Shown piece by piece: positions 63,742 through 64,000 of a stretch of 64,000 nucleotides of DNA. The position numbers and the translations under genes were made by a program. This DNA is from Odoribacter laneus YIT 12061 (GTDB taxonomy: Bacteria > Bacteroidota > Bacteroidia > Bacteroidales > Marinifilaceae): the NCBI RefSeq assembly GCF_000243215.1, contig NZ_JH594596.1:62001-126000 (forward strand). The letters run 5' to 3'. Within the stretch, counting starts at the first letter, position 1. The number at the start of each line of letters is the position of its first letter. The notes under the pieces are model-generated. The model did no database searches. It saw nothing but the letters and a program-made list of their open reading frames with translations, and had not been told where the DNA came from.

Positions 63742-64000
63742 ATGAAAACGTGTTTGTTTATTATAGATATGCAGAATGATTTTTGCCGCCCTTATAGTAA
63801 TTTATATATACCGGATGCGGAAATTGATGCCGGCCGGATTGCCCGTTTGATTGCCGGTTGCGCAAAGGATATCGACGGGATTATTCTGGCACAGGATATT
63901 CATCAGGTGATGAATATCACGCATACGGTTTTTTGGACTGATTTAGGGGGACGGCATCCGAAACCGGGAACTCCCATTAAAGCGGAGGAGGTGGAGAAAG
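63742..64000 (+). CDS. Isochorismatase-fold hydrolase (nicotinamidase-like), partial
   Basis: Starts at ATG 63,742, four bases after the glycosylase stop, and runs off the right edge after 86 codons. CLFIIDMQNDFCRP contains the catalytic Asp of the cysteine hydrolase family and AQDIHQVMNITHTVFW the metal-binding region with D-x-H. Nicotinamidase (PncA) is the most likely member because of the H-x3-H-like spacing, but the catalytic Cys lies beyond the window. Confidence 0.75.
   Translation, partial: MKTCLFIIDMQNDFCRPYSNLYIPDAEIDAGRIARLIAGCAKDIDGIILAQDIHQVMNITHTVFWTDLGGRHPKPGTPIKAEEVEK

Noticed and set aside
1-64000. tRNA, rRNA and CRISPR arrays
   Set aside because: I looked in the gaps and saw no cloverleaf, rRNA motif or regular spacer array.

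Overview
The window looks like a chromosome segment from a member of the Bacteroidales (Bacteroidota). The support is a run of family traits: a SusC-like outer-membrane barrel with a carboxypeptidase-regulatory-like domain, a lipoprotein with a BACON-type domain, an UpxY-type antiterminator heading a capsule locus, TAnnTTTG-type -7 promoter boxes, and Bacteroidetes-style excisionase genes. I cannot name the genus with confidence. No rRNA, tRNA or CRISPR array was seen.

Layout. 1-6.8 kb: surface proteins (27-29-residue repeat protein, BACON lipoprotein), a DUF1848 Fe-S protein, a flavodoxin/ferredoxin fusion and an outer-membrane barrel. 6.8-16.2 kb, minus strand: a TatA/TatC pair followed upstream by exported or membrane redox genes (flavodoxins with signal peptides, a twin-arginine aldo/keto reductase with ferredoxin sites, a NapH-NapG-like fusion). 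The distal members of this cluster (truncated flavodoxin, alcohol dehydrogenase, second aldo/keto reductase) are broken. 16.6-51.8 kb: a composite island inserted downstream of mnmE. Three direct copies of an mnmE-3'-end-like site (about 16,607, 19,883 and 51,787) divide it into a 3.3-kb unit with a hipB-hipS-hipT-like module and a dead excisionase gene, and a 32-kb unit with the capsule locus.

The capsule locus begins with a decayed recombinase remnant, a possible invertible segment, upxY and a wrecked PglF-type dehydratase gene. It continues with UDP-sugar dehydrogenase, a full legionaminic-acid-type nonulosonate pathway (LegB, LegC, acetyltransferase, LegI, LegG, LegF, PtmE-like), a candidate nonulosonate transferase, flippase, polymerase, two tandem deacetylase-like proteins, three further glycosyltransferases and a PglC/PglD/PglE-like set. 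A nine-gene block lies between PglD and PglE: ketosynthase III, adenylating ligase, GNAT acyltransferase, two acyl carrier proteins, two short-chain reductases and a metallo-beta-lactamase-fold hydrolase, closed by the aminotransferase. My inference is that this block builds a short acyl group on carrier proteins and attaches it to the 4-amino group of a diamino sugar.

51.8-64 kb: mnmE (minus), a reverse transcriptase-SLATT-small protein operon that is a candidate anti-phage system, then housekeeping or ordinary genes (MscS-type channel, DUF5131, Gfo/Idh/MocA oxidoreductase, YjbQ, POT-like transporter, alpha/beta hydrolase, UDG-fold protein, isochorismatase-fold protein cut by the right edge).

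The three parts most worth following are the carrier-protein acylation block, the RT-SLATT operon with its unnamed third gene, and the paired right-end architecture of the mnmE-targeting elements.
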